A model generated the notes under the pieces. The model did not search any database, was not told the origin of the DNA, and saw only the letters and a list, made by a program, of their open reading frames with translations. From Ornithinibacillus californiensis (GTDB taxonomy: Bacteria; Bacillota; Bacilli; Bacillales; Amphibacillaceae): DNA of 64,000 bases. A program made the position numbers and the translations under genes. Positions 43,480-52,431 of the stretch are shown here, piece after piece. The stretch covers positions 92,622-156,621 of the forward strand of contig NZ_LDUE01000069.1 of the NCBI RefSeq assembly GCF_001038485.1, written 5' to 3'. Position 1 is the first letter of the stretch. Each line of letters opens with the position of its first letter.

Positions 43480-44394
43480 TTAATCTAACGTTATAAAATA
43501 TCTTCTCTCTTCCTCAACTACATGAAATCCAACCGAACGATATAAATTAAGGGCGTTCTCATTCTCTGTATCTACCATCAAACTCGCTCGGTCTAAACCG
43601 ATCTCTTTTAAGTAGGTCAGACCTGTTGTTAATAGAAATTTTGCAATTCCTAGTTTCCTCCAGTTTTCTATAACAAAAACATCCTCAATCACACCCATAT
43701 CTTCCTCTTGCCATGCCATTGCACTAGCAATAATTTTTCCATTGTCCCTTACAGGAATAGAAGTCCATGAAGGATTACGTTTATATTCATGTAATTTTTG
43801 AAGGCCTAGAGCAGTATCAGGCCAGATTTGAGACTCCACCTCTAAATACTGCTTTTCCTCTTCTAAACTATCCATTTTCCAAAATTGCCAGCTTACATTT
43901 TCTAAAGGAAGATTACTAGCTTCTATTGGTTCTTGTAAGTTCCTCTCCATCGTATAGAGGGTGTTTAAAGGCTTAAACCCTTTTTCTTCCACAAAATAGC
44001 TATTATTGGATACTTCCGTTGCAAAGTTACCGAAGCATAGGTTCGTTTGATAGCTTGAGGATAATTGTTGCTTTAGCTCTAGTCCACGTGCATATACTCT
44101 TTCATATAGCAAATTTATTACTTCGAAGTCTTCTTCTCTTTCAGGCAATGTTTTAAGATTAAAATAGATGCTATGCCTACTTTCCTTCGGGGAACCATCA
44201 TGAATATTATTAATAACTTCTACTTGGCCTTTTGCCACCATTTTCCCATTGTCAAAAGCACAAAATACATTAGCCCAATTTCCTTCAGGACCAACCCACC
44301 AAAATACTACCTTTCTATCTTTAGTTACTACTTGATAAAATTCACGTAATAACGGCATATCCTCTTGTTTGAAGTTCCTTATTTCTAATGACAT
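43480..44394 (-). CDS. GNAT-family acetyltransferase
   Basis: A roughly 304-residue protein with a C-terminal GNAT domain (about 165-300): MGVIEDVFVIENWRKLGIAKFLLTTGL carries the acetyl-CoA loop (R-x-L-G-I-A) and ENALNLYRSVGFHVVEEERRYF is the end motif. The N-terminal half may be a second, degenerate GNAT-like domain (LREFYQVVTKDRKVVFWWVG...) as found in two-domain GNAT proteins. The start at ATG 44394 has GAGGTGG 11 bases upstream; an upstream ATG at 44403 overlaps that site. It is separated from degV by only 42 bases and may share a transcript. Confidence 0.8.
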   Translation of the reverse strand: MSLEIRNFKQEDMPLLREFYQVVTKDRKVVFWWVGPEGNWANVFCAFDNGKMVAKGQVEVINNIHDGSPKESRHSIYFNLKTLPEREEDFEVINLLYERVYARGLELKQQLSSSYQTNLCFGNFATEVSNNSYFVEEKGFKPLNTLYTMERNLQEPIEASNLPLENVSWQFWKMDSLEEEKQYLEVESQIWPDTALGLQKLHEYKRNPSWTSIPVRDNGKIIASAMAWQEEDMGVIEDVFVIENWRKLGIAKFLLTTGLTYLKEIGLDRASLMVDTENENALNLYRSVGFHVVEEERRYFITLD

Positions 44395-44436
44395 GTCGTA
44401 CATTGCCACCTCTTATATTAATTAATTTTAACGCAT

Positions 44437-45288
44437 CTATTTTTCCAAACCTGCAATACCAAATCCTCCAGGTCCAGCATGAGTCGAGATCATGGCTCCA
44501 GCTTGAATCCATTCAATATTTTCAAACCCATAATTCTTTGCGATATCAGTCATTTTTACTTTAATGTCTTCATCTAATCCAATGGAATAGATTAAATAGA
44601 TTTGTCCTTTATCTAAGTTATATTGATTGAGATAGTCTTGGAAAAGTTTTCCTGTAACCGAGCCCATATTTCCTCGATACTTCTTAGTTGATACAAGCTT
44701 TCCATCAACTAACTCGATACGAGGTTTAATTTTCAACAAAGCTCCTCCTAGATAAGCAAGGTTGCTAACCCTTCCGCCTGCTCTCAAGAACTCTAGACTA
44801 CCTGGTACAAAAGCTAGTCTCGACCTCGGCACGATGGATTGGATTTTTTCTATTAATATTTCAGGTTCTATTGCGGGATTCTTGTCCAATTGGTCAGCCG
44901 CATACATGACAATAGCAGCTAAACCTCCAGTAACATTTAACGCATCTATTAAATGAACATCATCTATGTTTTCAGTCGCAATAACTGCATTCTGGAAAGA
45001 TGAAGATGCCTTGGAGGTATAACCAACATGAATAATGACACAATTCGGATTGTCTACTTTTATTTGCTTAAAAAACTCCTCATATTCATGGACATTTGTA
45101 GCTGTAGTGGAAGGGATTTTTTTCGTTTTCTCGTGATATTCATAGATATCCTCTACCGGCAGCAACCCATCTAAATAATCCTTATCATCCATGATCACGT
45201 GCATAGGTACCACCTGAATATTATGTTTGCTTGTCCATTCTTTCGGTAAATCTGCTCCACTTTCGGTTGTTATTATAATTTTACTCAT
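44437..45288 (-). CDS. DegV-family fatty-acid-binding protein
   Basis: A 283-residue DegV protein, a cytoplasmic fatty-acid carrier; its FakB relatives present fatty acid to a kinase. It opens KIIITTESGADLPKEWTSKHNIQVVPMHVIM, has KKIPSTTATNVHEYEEFF (the Ser/Thr pocket, about 55-72) and YTSKASSSFQNAV and GGRVSNLAYLGGALLKIKPRIEL. No fakA-like kinase is nearby, so the partner is elsewhere. It lies upstream of the GNAT gene on the same strand. Confidence 0.9.
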   Translation of the reverse strand: MSKIIITTESGADLPKEWTSKHNIQVVPMHVIMDDKDYLDGLLPVEDIYEYHEKTKKIPSTTATNVHEYEEFFKQIKVDNPNCVIIHVGYTSKASSSFQNAVIATENIDDVHLIDALNVTGGLAAIVMYAADQLDKNPAIEPEILIEKIQSIVPRSRLAFVPGSLEFLRAGGRVSNLAYLGGALLKIKPRIELVDGKLVSTKKYRGNMGSVTGKLFQDYLNQYNLDKGQIYLIYSIGLDEDIKVKMTDIAKNYGFENIEWIQAGAMISTHAGPGGFGIAGLEK

Positions 45289-45401
45289 TTATTAATCCCC
45301 TCTCATCTTCCTACTTAGCACCTAGCTATTAGTATCTACTCTAACTATACAATATACTTAACTTTTTTACAGAATTTTTTTACATTAGTAACGAAACTCA
45401 T

Positions 45402-45438
45402 AAAAAAAAGACCCGATATACGCTAAATATATCTGGCC
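45402..45438 (-). terminator. Terminator of the patatin gene
   Basis: AGACCcGATATA / TATATCtGGcCT stem with a T-run on the minus strand, 9 bases after the stop. Confidence 0.8.
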
Positions 45439-45446
45439 TGTACTAG

Positions 45447-46295
45447 CTATGATAAAAATTCTTTTAACTCAAGTGACATCTTCTTCGCATCAACAATTCC
45501 CTTATTATATAAGACAGTTAATTTGTCTTTATTTCTTTCAATACGTCCAACTTCTAGTTTTTCGGTTGGTTGAATAATCAATACGTTGCCTTTCTTCTCT
45601 TCTTCAAATATATATTGTAACGTTTCGTTATAAACCGCATGTCGTTTTTCCATCGCCTTTAACAGCCCTGGATAATCCTTATATTTTTTTCTAAAGTACC
45701 AGCTAAATGATTGAGGCTTCTTTTCATATCCTCTGTTTCGCGTTAGAATAACAACATTTTTATGATTTCCATCCTGTTCAGATTGTTTAATCGGAATCGG
45801 GTCAGATATCCCACCGTCCATCAGCATTCGTCCATCAAATGGAACCACCGGGGCAACTAATGGTAACGAACTAGAGGCACGAATAACGGTTAGGATGTCT
45901 TTGCTATAATCCTTCCTCTTATAAAAGACCGGTTCACCTGTCATACAATCTGTAACCCCAACAGCAAATTCTTCCTTTGCCTCATAGAAGCTGTCAAAAT
46001 CAAAAGGCTCTAATTGATTAGGTAAACTATCAAATAAAAAGTCCATACCAAAAAGCTGTCTCTTCTTAATTAAATTCCTGAGTGATAAGTAGTCCGGGTG
46101 GTCGATGTAATCAATATTAACTGCTCTATTCCGGTCAATTTGCCTGGAAATATAGGAAGATCCATTACATGCACCAGCTGATACACCTATGACATAGGGT
46201 AAATAGATATCTTCTTCCATCAAATGGTGTAGAACACCTGCAGTATATACTCCTCTACTTCCTCCGCCTTCTAAAACTAAACCTATATTATCCAT
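45447..46295 (-). CDS. Patatin-like phospholipase
   Basis: A 282-residue patatin-fold lipid acyl hydrolase (YjjU/RssA type). It has the oxyanion loop GLVLEGGGSRGVYTAGVL (5-22), the nucleophile Ser39 in GVSAGAC, and the dyad Asp in MDGGISDPIPI. These are cytoplasmic or membrane-facing enzymes that cut acyl chains from phospholipids. A basic Lys/Arg-rich stretch near 200-225 (RKKYKDYPGLLKAMEKRH) may help membrane contact. It is a single gene upstream of the DegV/GNAT pair. Confidence 0.9.
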   Translation of the reverse strand: MDNIGLVLEGGGSRGVYTAGVLHHLMEEDIYLPYVIGVSAGACNGSSYISRQIDRNRAVNIDYIDHPDYLSLRNLIKKRQLFGMDFLFDSLPNQLEPFDFDSFYEAKEEFAVGVTDCMTGEPVFYKRKDYSKDILTVIRASSSLPLVAPVVPFDGRMLMDGGISDPIPIKQSEQDGNHKNVVILTRNRGYEKKPQSFSWYFRKKYKDYPGLLKAMEKRHAVYNETLQYIFEEEKKGNVLIIQPTEKLEVGRIERNKDKLTVLYNKGIVDAKKMSLELKEFLS

Positions 46296-46449
46296 TTAAT
46301 CTCCTCTTTTACACTGCCTAAATTTAATGATCTACTTTAATTATAAATCTAAATGGTAGAAGTTTCTAATTAGACGATAATTAAATATGCCCGTGAATAG
46401 TGCTGTTCCTATTTGTAACAATAATGGAGTAAAGGAGGCGAGATAAGAA

Positions 46450-46572
46450 ATGAATAATAAACATAATAAAAACAGCAAAGCCGTAAAACAAAACGATAAA
46501 CAACGAAAAGAATCCGCTAAAAAAGATGGGTTTCGTTATGATTATAATGATTCCTCTGATTTTGAGAAGTAA
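46450..46572 (+). CDS. Small Lys/Asn/Asp-rich protein
   Basis: A 40-residue hydrophilic protein, MNNKHNKNSKAVKQNDKQ, then RKESAKKDGFRYDYNDSSDF. It has AAAGGAGG 11 bases before its ATG and a strong terminator 18 bases after its stop, so transcription unit and size fit a real small gene. It is disordered and charged, like minor spore small acid-soluble proteins and other short Bacillaceae hypothetical proteins. I do not recognise the family. Confidence 0.6.
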   Translation: MNNKHNKNSKAVKQNDKQRKESAKKDGFRYDYNDSSDFEK

Positions 46573-46589
46573 TCAATAAACTTCTGGCT

Positions 46590-46635
46590 TAAGGTCTTGC
46601 TTTGTTTAGAAACAAGGTAAGACCTTTTCTATTGA
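46590..46635 (+). terminator. Terminator after the small gene
   Basis: AAGGTCTTGC-TTGTTT / AAACAA-GTAAGACCTT stem with a TTTTC tail. The 220 bases beyond it to the next gene hold nothing I can name. Confidence 0.85.
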
Positions 46636-46858
46636 AGGAAGCTTCTGCATTGATAGGACAATCTTTTTAGCATCTTCCATGATCATATTTCTTATCATAG
46701 TGATTTCTCCCAGAATGAGATTATTAGATCTAAACTTAAGGTATCACTTGAATTCCTTCAAATAGTTACCATGTAATACATCGGTTCTATGGAAATAACA
46801 ACCACCTCTTTGTTAGTATGAATAGTAGTTCGTCACTAATAGAAATGAGGAAAGTAAA

Positions 46859-47410
46859 ATGAAATTAGTCGGAGTATCAGGAACACTTGGTGGAGATAAA
46901 ACAGCTCAAGCAGTGGATGATGTATTAGCAGCCGCTTCGTCTATCGATCCCAAGCTAGAGGTCGAGTTAATCGATTTAAGGGACTATGAGGTTGAATTAT
47001 GCCGAGGTGAACCACTATCTTATTATAATGAAGATACTTGGAAGGTAGTTAAGAGCGTATTAGCCGCTGACTTTTTAGTATTCGGTACCCCCATTTATCA
47101 GGCCTCTATATCAGGAGTACTAAAGAATCTATTAGATTTCATGCCCGAAAATGGTTTTAAAAATAAAGTAACTGGAATTATTACTACTGGTTGGTCTGAG
47201 AAACATTTTCTTGTGCCTGAATATCAATTAAAACCAATCCTCTCCTACTTAAAAGGATTGGTCCCAACAACAAATGTGTTTATTCCAAACGATTCCTTTG
47301 ATATTGAAACAAATGAGATTAATGATTCTAGCATATCTAGAAGAATCCACAATCTAGCTGAAGAAATGATATTCCTACAGAAAAGCATGAGTGATAGGTT
47401 TAAGGATTAA
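46859..47410 (+). CDS. NAD(P)H-dependent FMN reductase-like flavoprotein
   Basis: A 183-residue flavodoxin-fold protein of the SsuE/FMN-reductase type: LVGVSGTLGGDKTAQAVDDVL is the phosphate loop (S-G-T/S-L), and VFGTPIYQASISGVLKNLLDFM is the second FMN/NAD segment (the usual TP-x-Y). It reduces FMN or quinone-type substrates with NAD(P)H. AGAAATGAGGAAAG precedes the ATG. It is a single gene; it ends at a bidirectional terminator and lacks adjacent sulfonate or azoreductase partners. Confidence 0.85.
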   Translation: MKLVGVSGTLGGDKTAQAVDDVLAAASSIDPKLEVELIDLRDYEVELCRGEPLSYYNEDTWKVVKSVLAADFLVFGTPIYQASISGVLKNLLDFMPENGFKNKVTGIITTGWSEKHFLVPEYQLKPILSYLKGLVPTTNVFIPNDSFDIETNEINDSSISRRIHNLAEEMIFLQKSMSDRFKD

Positions 47411-47418
47411 TCACATAA

Positions 47419-47451
47419 TTAAGACCCAGATTCTCAAAATCTGGGTCTTAA
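47419..47451. terminator. Bidirectional terminator
   Basis: Perfect 14-bp stem TTAAGACCCAGATT / AATCTGGGTCTTAA, between two convergent genes. Confidence 0.9.
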
Positions 47452-47457
47452 GATTCT

Positions 47458-49554
47458 TTAACTAATTACATTCATCAACTCATATTGACGTAGCTTTATT
47501 TCAAATAAAGTTAGTGGATCTTGATACATCTCAGGTTTTTCTAGCATCGTATTTAAGGCATCTTTATGTTTTACAATATCAACCTGTACTCCCTCAACCA
47601 CTCGATGCAGCACTTCTTGTGGATTTGAGAAGAATCTATTAACATCCCATTCTATAGAACTCTCAAATAATTCTAATTGCTGTATAAATGGGCGGATAAT
47701 TTCCTCTGCTATTTCGCTATAATCTGCATTCTCGATATAGCTTTTGTATTTACTGTATAGCATATCATTATTTCTATTAATGGACCCAAACAGTTTACCA
47801 GCACCCTTTAGAAACAGTTGAGAAGGGTTTCTCTTCAGCATAATATTTACTTTTTCACGTTGCACTAATCCTCTTGATATTCGATCCATATCTCGTTGCC
47901 AATCTTCAAGTACTTTAAAATCACCTTGTAATACAATCTTACCATCGGTCATTTTTTGATTAATCGTTTCGCTAAATTCGTCACTAGTAATCTGGGCATC
48001 CTGGAGCTCTTGTTTACAATCTTCAAGCCAATTCTTTACTGCATGCTTATAATCGTGTAGGACGGCATTTCCCATATAGTGTGCAATCCGCTTATTCATT
48101 TCTTCATTGAGAATAATATGCAGCTTAGAAAAATCACTATCCTCCTGCACCAATTCCGAGCAATACTTGAGAATCTTCGGCAATTTACTCATCACATTTT
48201 CGTTTAGTTTTTCTTTTATATCATTGAACGAATTGGCCATATTACTAGCTTTTTCTTTTTCTAAATTGCCTAACCGCTCTTGGATATCTTCCAGTTCTAA
48301 CAGTAAGTCTTCATTCCAGTTTATTTCTTCCATAATATTATTTTTCATTACCACTCTTTGTTCTATTAAGAATTCTACAGTTGCTTTTATTAAATTCCTA
48401 ATACCGGATGGACTTGCCACTTCCATATTGTATTCTGCTAACTTCGGCTCCGTAAACTCTAAAAACTCCTCTAATAAACCTTCCTTTTCAGCCCATAACT
48501 TTATCGATTCAAAAATTTTCATCCCATCCTGTTTCCCATTTTCAACAGGAGTAGAACTATTAAAAAGCTGTTCTGCTTCGCTAATCAGATTTGCATCAAG
48601 CTCCGATGGAAAAATCTCATCCCAGGCAAGTATAGCAGTTGAAGGTAATAGTCCATCTGAAGTAGAAGATAACTTCAACCAATTCGGTAGATGCATATGA
48701 ATTAACTCAGAAATGTCCCTAATTAGAAACTTACCGCTAATTAAAGAGAAATACGTATCTTTAAAAATATTCGGTAGCTTCTTCCATTCATAAGTCTCTT
48801 CCATTTCAAGCTGTAATAATAGTTGATTAAACTCATTTATCCATTGCGGATAGAACTCCGTTTGACTGTAGCTATTCCAGATTGCTTCCGTAAGGCTTTC
48901 AAATCGGTAAACATCAAGATGTATTAGTTCTTTTAATAGTTCGTTAAAATAATTTGGAATAACATTAGAGGTTAGTCCATGCTTAGCATATCCTTCTAAT
49001 ATTTCCACCCAGGTTAATGACTTCGTACGTATCGCCTCATTAACTGCTAGTTCAATGGCATGATCCCAGTCTTGGATATCCTCAAAATAAGTCTGTGCAA
49101 TTTCTGTAACACGGGAATAATCTGGATTTATCTTAACGGCTTCTTTAATCGTATCAACAGCCTTTTTCGTTTCATTTTGTTGTATGTACAGAGAAAACAG
49201 CTGCAGTAATACTTCTGATTGCAATTCGCTTGATTGCGTTTGAACTTCCTTATACGCCTTCTCTGCAAACTCTAATAATCCCATTTCTAAATGGGCATCA
49301 GCAATATTTTTCTGTGCCCAAGGGAATAATGTACCTTCTAAAGGATGTTGCCATTTATAAATGGCAGCCTCATAGTCGCTATTTAAAAAATAAACTTCTC
49401 CTTGTGCATAGCGAATAGCTGATAATTCAGGCCGTTCCTTTTGCATTTCCTCCATGTACATCTCACCCAATATTTTAATTGGGTGCCCTTGCTGACTTTT
49501 ATCTATCAAACTTTGATAATAGGATTTATTAATTAGTTCATTCTCAGTTGTCAC
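47458..49554 (-). CDS. Large TPR/coiled-coil protein, unknown function
   Basis: A 698-residue cytoplasmic protein. Residues 30-190 contain TPR-like helix pairs (RYAQGEVYFLNSDYEAAIYKW; NIADAHLEMGLLEFAEKAYKE; LFSLYIQQNETKKAVDTIKEA). The middle (200-370) is helical, and 380-690 is dominated by long helices with charged coiled coils (EDIQERLGNLEKEKAS; EEMNKRIAHYMGNAVLHDY), ending MEKPEMYQDPLTLFEIKLRQY. The arrangement reminds me of proteins that partner dynamin-like or other large GTPases, but no such gene is adjacent. I start at GTG 49554 (GGGGG six bases upstream). I do not recognise a named family. Confidence 0.65.
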   Translation of the reverse strand: MTTENELINKSYYQSLIDKSQQGHPIKILGEMYMEEMQKERPELSAIRYAQGEVYFLNSDYEAAIYKWQHPLEGTLFPWAQKNIADAHLEMGLLEFAEKAYKEVQTQSSELQSEVLLQLFSLYIQQNETKKAVDTIKEAVKINPDYSRVTEIAQTYFEDIQDWDHAIELAVNEAIRTKSLTWVEILEGYAKHGLTSNVIPNYFNELLKELIHLDVYRFESLTEAIWNSYSQTEFYPQWINEFNQLLLQLEMEETYEWKKLPNIFKDTYFSLISGKFLIRDISELIHMHLPNWLKLSSTSDGLLPSTAILAWDEIFPSELDANLISEAEQLFNSSTPVENGKQDGMKIFESIKLWAEKEGLLEEFLEFTEPKLAEYNMEVASPSGIRNLIKATVEFLIEQRVVMKNNIMEEINWNEDLLLELEDIQERLGNLEKEKASNMANSFNDIKEKLNENVMSKLPKILKYCSELVQEDSDFSKLHIILNEEMNKRIAHYMGNAVLHDYKHAVKNWLEDCKQELQDAQITSDEFSETINQKMTDGKIVLQGDFKVLEDWQRDMDRISRGLVQREKVNIMLKRNPSQLFLKGAGKLFGSINRNNDMLYSKYKSYIENADYSEIAEEIIRPFIQQLELFESSIEWDVNRFFSNPQEVLHRVVEGVQVDIVKHKDALNTMLEKPEMYQDPLTLFEIKLRQYELMNVIS

Positions 49555-49572
49555 AATAATCCCCCACATTTG

Positions 49573-49850
49573 TTGTTTTATTAATACACGTTAATACTAT
49601 TCAGCACTTCCTTGTTCCATTCACAATAAAATAGTACACCGTTACTGTATTCGCAATTACCTAGCGATTTATGGGGATGAGACGGAGGTTGATATTCGAA
49701 TATGCCAGGTTAGGGCCTTCCTTCTATCTGATCAAGCTTCCTTTATAATGTCATTTATCACCATTGATGGTGGACAATCCTATAAATATTAGATTGCTCT
49801 TAATAAAATAGGGCTAACGCGTATCTTTTTGAAGATACGCTTATTTTTTT
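49573..49850 (+). ncRNA. Possible small RNA unit (promoter to terminator without a gene)
   Basis: TTGTTT (49573-49578), 16 bases, TACTAT (49595-49600) forms a plausible promoter reading rightward, and a strong intrinsic terminator (GCGTATCTT-tttg-AAGATACGC, T-rich tail 49841-49850) ends about 245 bases later. No frame longer than about 20 codons lies between. The gpx promoter starts afresh at 49868, so the terminator does not belong to gpx. It could be a regulatory RNA or the remains of a lost gene. Confidence 0.35.
49819..49850 (+). terminator. Orphan intrinsic terminator
   Basis: 9-bp perfect stem, 4-base loop and a T-rich tail (TTATTTTTTT) with no annotated gene upstream on this strand for more than 2 kb. 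Confidence 0.85.
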
Positions 49851-49867
49851 GTGAACATCTCTATTCA

Positions 49868-49914
49868 TTGTAACTAGTCTATTAATCGTGTATGATTAAA
49901 TCGTACACGATTAA
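49868..49914 (+). promoter_or_regulatory. gpx promoter with an OhrR-type operator
   Basis: TTGTAA (49868-49873), 17 bases, TATGAT (49891-49896). Over it lies a 33-base dyad (49882-49914) centred on 49898: arms TTAATCGTGTA / TACACGATTAA with one mismatched pair inside. The position on the -10 element and the neighbouring ohrR gene suggest peroxide-dependent release of OhrR. Confidence 0.75.
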
Positions 49915-49932
49915 AAACTAGGAGGAATCATA

Positions 49933-50409
49933 ATGACAACTGTTTATGACTTTACGGTTAAGAAGACAAATGGTACCGAGCAATCTTTAAAGGAGTTTGA
50001 AGGAAAGCCGCTACTTATTGTGAATACTGCTAGTAAATGTGGATTAACAGATCAATTTAAAGAGCTTCAAGAAATCTATGACCAATATAAAGAGCAAGGT
50101 TTTGAGATTTTAGGGTTTCCTTGTGGCCAATTTAACAACCAAGAATTCGATAATATTGAAGAAACGACAGAGTTCTGTCAATTAAATTATGGTGTAACAT
50201 TTCCCATGTATGGAAAAATAGATGTAAATGGAGAAAATGAGGAGCCATTATTCAGCTATTTGAAATCAGAAAAAGGTGGCGTCCTTTCTAAGGATATCAA
50301 ATGGAACTTCACTAAATTCCTCATTGATCGAAATGGCCATGTAGTAGAACGCTATGCTCCAACAACAAAACCAAGTAAAATAGAAAAAGATATTGTTAAA
50401 CAACTTTAA
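49933..50409 (+). CDS. Glutathione peroxidase-family thiol peroxidase
   Basis: A 158-residue Cys-type Gpx (BsaA-like) that reduces hydroperoxides using thioredoxin or low-molecular thiols. Peroxidatic Cys36 is in NTASKCGLTDQ, Gln66 in FPCGQFNNQE, and Trp124-Asn125 in IKWNFTKFL complete the catalytic tetrad. Cys82 in EFCQLNYG is the likely resolving Cys, as in thioredoxin-dependent members. It carries its own promoter/operator and is followed 20 bases later by an OhrR-type repressor, so the pair is a peroxide-induced unit. Confidence 0.93.
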   Translation: MTTVYDFTVKKTNGTEQSLKEFEGKPLLIVNTASKCGLTDQFKELQEIYDQYKEQGFEILGFPCGQFNNQEFDNIEETTEFCQLNYGVTFPMYGKIDVNGENEEPLFSYLKSEKGGVLSKDIKWNFTKFLIDRNGHVVERYAPTTKPSKIEKDIVKQL

Positions 50410-50429
50410 TTGTTTAAGGGGATGAGTTT

Positions 50430-50870
50430 TTGGAGGATTTTTTAACACTAGACAATCAGCTTTGTTTTTCAATCTATGAAACCAATAGCCAATTTACGAA
50501 ATTATATTCAAAAGTACTTCATCCCTTTGGAATTACTTACCCTCAATATTTAGTATTGTTAGCCCTGTGGGAGAAAGATGGACTTACAGTGAAAGAATTG
50601 GGCGATCGATTAAATTTAGGTACGGGAACATTAACTCCTATGATTAAACGAATGGAAGTTAGTGGATGGGTCAAAAAGGAACGTGTTGCAAGTGACGAAC
50701 GTAAGGTTTGTGTTTTCGCTCAGCCAAAAGCATTAGACGAAAAGAATGCTATTAATAACGCGGTAGCACGAGAAGTAATCTCTTGTAATATCGAATTAGC
50801 TGAATACGAACAATTATTAAAGCAGTTGAGGGTTCTTCAAGGGAAACTATTGAATCGGGGTAGATTATAG
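50430..50870 (+). CDS. ohrR: OhrR-type MarR-family peroxide sensor
   Basis: A 146-residue MarR-type repressor with the OhrR sensing Cys12 in LDNQLCFSIYETN, tyrosines that pair with it (Tyr16 and Tyr26) and the DNA-binding wing and helix LTVKELGDRLNLGTGTLTPMIKRMEVSGWVKKERVASDER (split here as two segments in the protein). It senses organic hydroperoxide by Cys oxidation. Unlike B. subtilis, the controlled gene here is a glutathione peroxidase and not ohrA. The start is TTG at 50430 after AAGGGGATGAG. Confidence 0.9.
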   Translation: MEDFLTLDNQLCFSIYETNSQFTKLYSKVLHPFGITYPQYLVLLALWEKDGLTVKELGDRLNLGTGTLTPMIKRMEVSGWVKKERVASDERKVCVFAQPKALDEKNAINNAVAREVISCNIELAEYEQLLKQLRVLQGKLLNRGRL

Positions 50871-50948
50871 TTTTCTAATAAGGCTACTACGATTTATTCA
50901 TTTGTCACGATTCTTTTGTACGCTTGGAGATTAGAAGACCTATCATCA

Positions 50949-50986
50949 AAAAAGTAAGGACAGATAATACCATGTCCTTACTTTTA
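50949..50986. terminator. Terminator between ohrR and the BMP gene
   Basis: AAAAGTAAGGACA / TGTCCTTACTTTT stem, with T-runs on both strands. Confidence 0.88.
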
Positions 50987-51010
50987 CGATTATAGATATG
51001 AAATTAGTAA

Positions 51011-52120
51011 TTATAAAGAATCAACAAATGACTCTAACTCTTCTTCCGTTTGTGGTACGACCACATCACCGTTAAGGATTTTTTCTTCCCATTCTTGAAC
51101 ACCAGCAATAATATCTTCTGTCATTGCTTCTGCATTTGTTTCAGCAATAGATATTGCATTTTCTTCAATACCATATTCTATTATTTCTCCAGCAGGGAAC
51201 TCTCCGTTCATTCCTCTGTTGATTACATCTTGAACCGCTACATCGACACGTTTAACCATCGAAGTTAATGTTATATTATTTTCCCCAATTTGACCTTCTT
51301 CGTACTGATCACGGTCTACACCGATTACCCAGATTTCACGTTCAGGGTCATTTTGCTTAATATCTTTCGCTTGGTTAAATACACCATTTCCCGTTCCTCC
51401 AGATGCATGGTAAATCACATCCACACCATTGTCATACATAGTAGTTGCAATGATTTTACCCTTTGCTGGATCTGTGAAAGATTCTGCATATATTACTTCT
51501 ACTTCAATATCAGGATTTACAGATTTAGCACCTGCAATAAATCCAGCTTCGAATTTACTGATTAGTGGAGACTTAATACCACCAACAAATCCTAGCTTTT
51601 CTGTTTTTGTTTTCATAGCAGCAGCTACCCCTGCTAAGAAAGAACCTTGATGTTCTTTAAACGTAATGCTAGCAGCATTAGGAGCGTCTACTACTTCATC
51701 TACGATTGCAAAATTAGTATCAGGATATTGACCTGCAGATGTTTGAAGATCTTCTTTTAATTTAAATCCAATACCGAAAACAAGGTCATATTCGTCACGG
51801 ACGAAACGAGCGATGTTAGGCATATAATCTGCTGTTGCGTTTGACTGCGCATAATCAAAGCCTTCACCTTTTGATAAACCATTTGTTTCTCCCCAAGCTT
51901 TGATACCTTCCCATGCTGATTGGTTGAAAGATTTATCATCTACGCCACCTTCATCTGTAACCATAGCAACTTTATATTCCGTAGAACCTTCTTCTGTTTG
52001 AGAAGCAGAATCTCCATTATCTTCTTCCTTATTCTCTTCATTCGTTGCTCCACCACAAGCTGCTAAGATTATGCCTACAGAAAGAAGTAAAGCTAAAAGT
52101 AATAATGTATTTTTTTTCAT
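51011..52120 (-). CDS. BMP-family purine nucleoside-binding lipoprotein
   Basis: A 369-residue ABC-type substrate-binding lipoprotein of the BMP/Med/NupN family. Signal peptide with lipobox LAAC (Cys22), an acidic linker, then the type I binding fold: AMVTDEGGVDDKSFNQSAWEGIK (split across 53-74), HASGGTGNGVFNQAK and VIGVDRDQYEEGQ. Family members bind nucleosides for NupNOPQ-like importers. A guanine riboswitch about 310 bases upstream on the same strand controls it, which supports a purine cargo. The ATPase and permease genes are not adjacent, so the lipoprotein must use a distant permease. Confidence 0.92.
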   Translation of the reverse strand: MKKNTLLLLALLLSVGIILAACGGATNEENKEEDNGDSASQTEEGSTEYKVAMVTDEGGVDDKSFNQSAWEGIKAWGETNGLSKGEGFDYAQSNATADYMPNIARFVRDEYDLVFGIGFKLKEDLQTSAGQYPDTNFAIVDEVVDAPNAASITFKEHQGSFLAGVAAAMKTKTEKLGFVGGIKSPLISKFEAGFIAGAKSVNPDIEVEVIYAESFTDPAKGKIIATTMYDNGVDVIYHASGGTGNGVFNQAKDIKQNDPEREIWVIGVDRDQYEEGQIGENNITLTSMVKRVDVAVQDVINRGMNGEFPAGEIIEYGIEENAISIAETNAEAMTEDIIAGVQEWEEKILNGDVVVPQTEEELESFVDSL

Positions 52121-52262
52121 TGTTGTTCCTCCTAGTTGTTTTAGTATTTTAATTATTATTGCTCATTTTTTCACAATTATTACTGAACCATTTTACTATC
52201 AAATTTAATCCGTCTACTCCCCCTATTCTAATTGGTAATTTCTTTTTCATATAATTCCATAG

Positions 52263-52313
52263 AAAAAAGCTCGAAACACATGCTCACTATGTGAAAGCAT
52301 GTATTTCGAGCTT
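52263..52313 (-). terminator. Riboswitch-controlled terminator
   Basis: AAAGCTCGAAATACATGCT pairs with AGCATGTGTTTCGAGCTTT and is followed by TTTTTT on the minus strand. Its GCTTTC/CTCG segments can also pair with the GAAAGC...CGAG just 3' of the aptamer, so an antiterminator is possible. Ligand binding would favour the terminator. Confidence 0.8.
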
Positions 52314-52431
52314 TATTAGACCGAAATAAGACGAACAACTAAAAACACGATTTGCGAAAATCGATGTCTGACTGATTACTATCAAAAGATTTATAACCTT
52401 GATAGTAAAGTAGAAGTTATCTCGTACTCGC

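Noticed and set aside
49670..49700. Fragment of the foldback repeat (GGGGATGAGAC)
   Set aside because: Only about ten bases match and the core inverted pair is missing.
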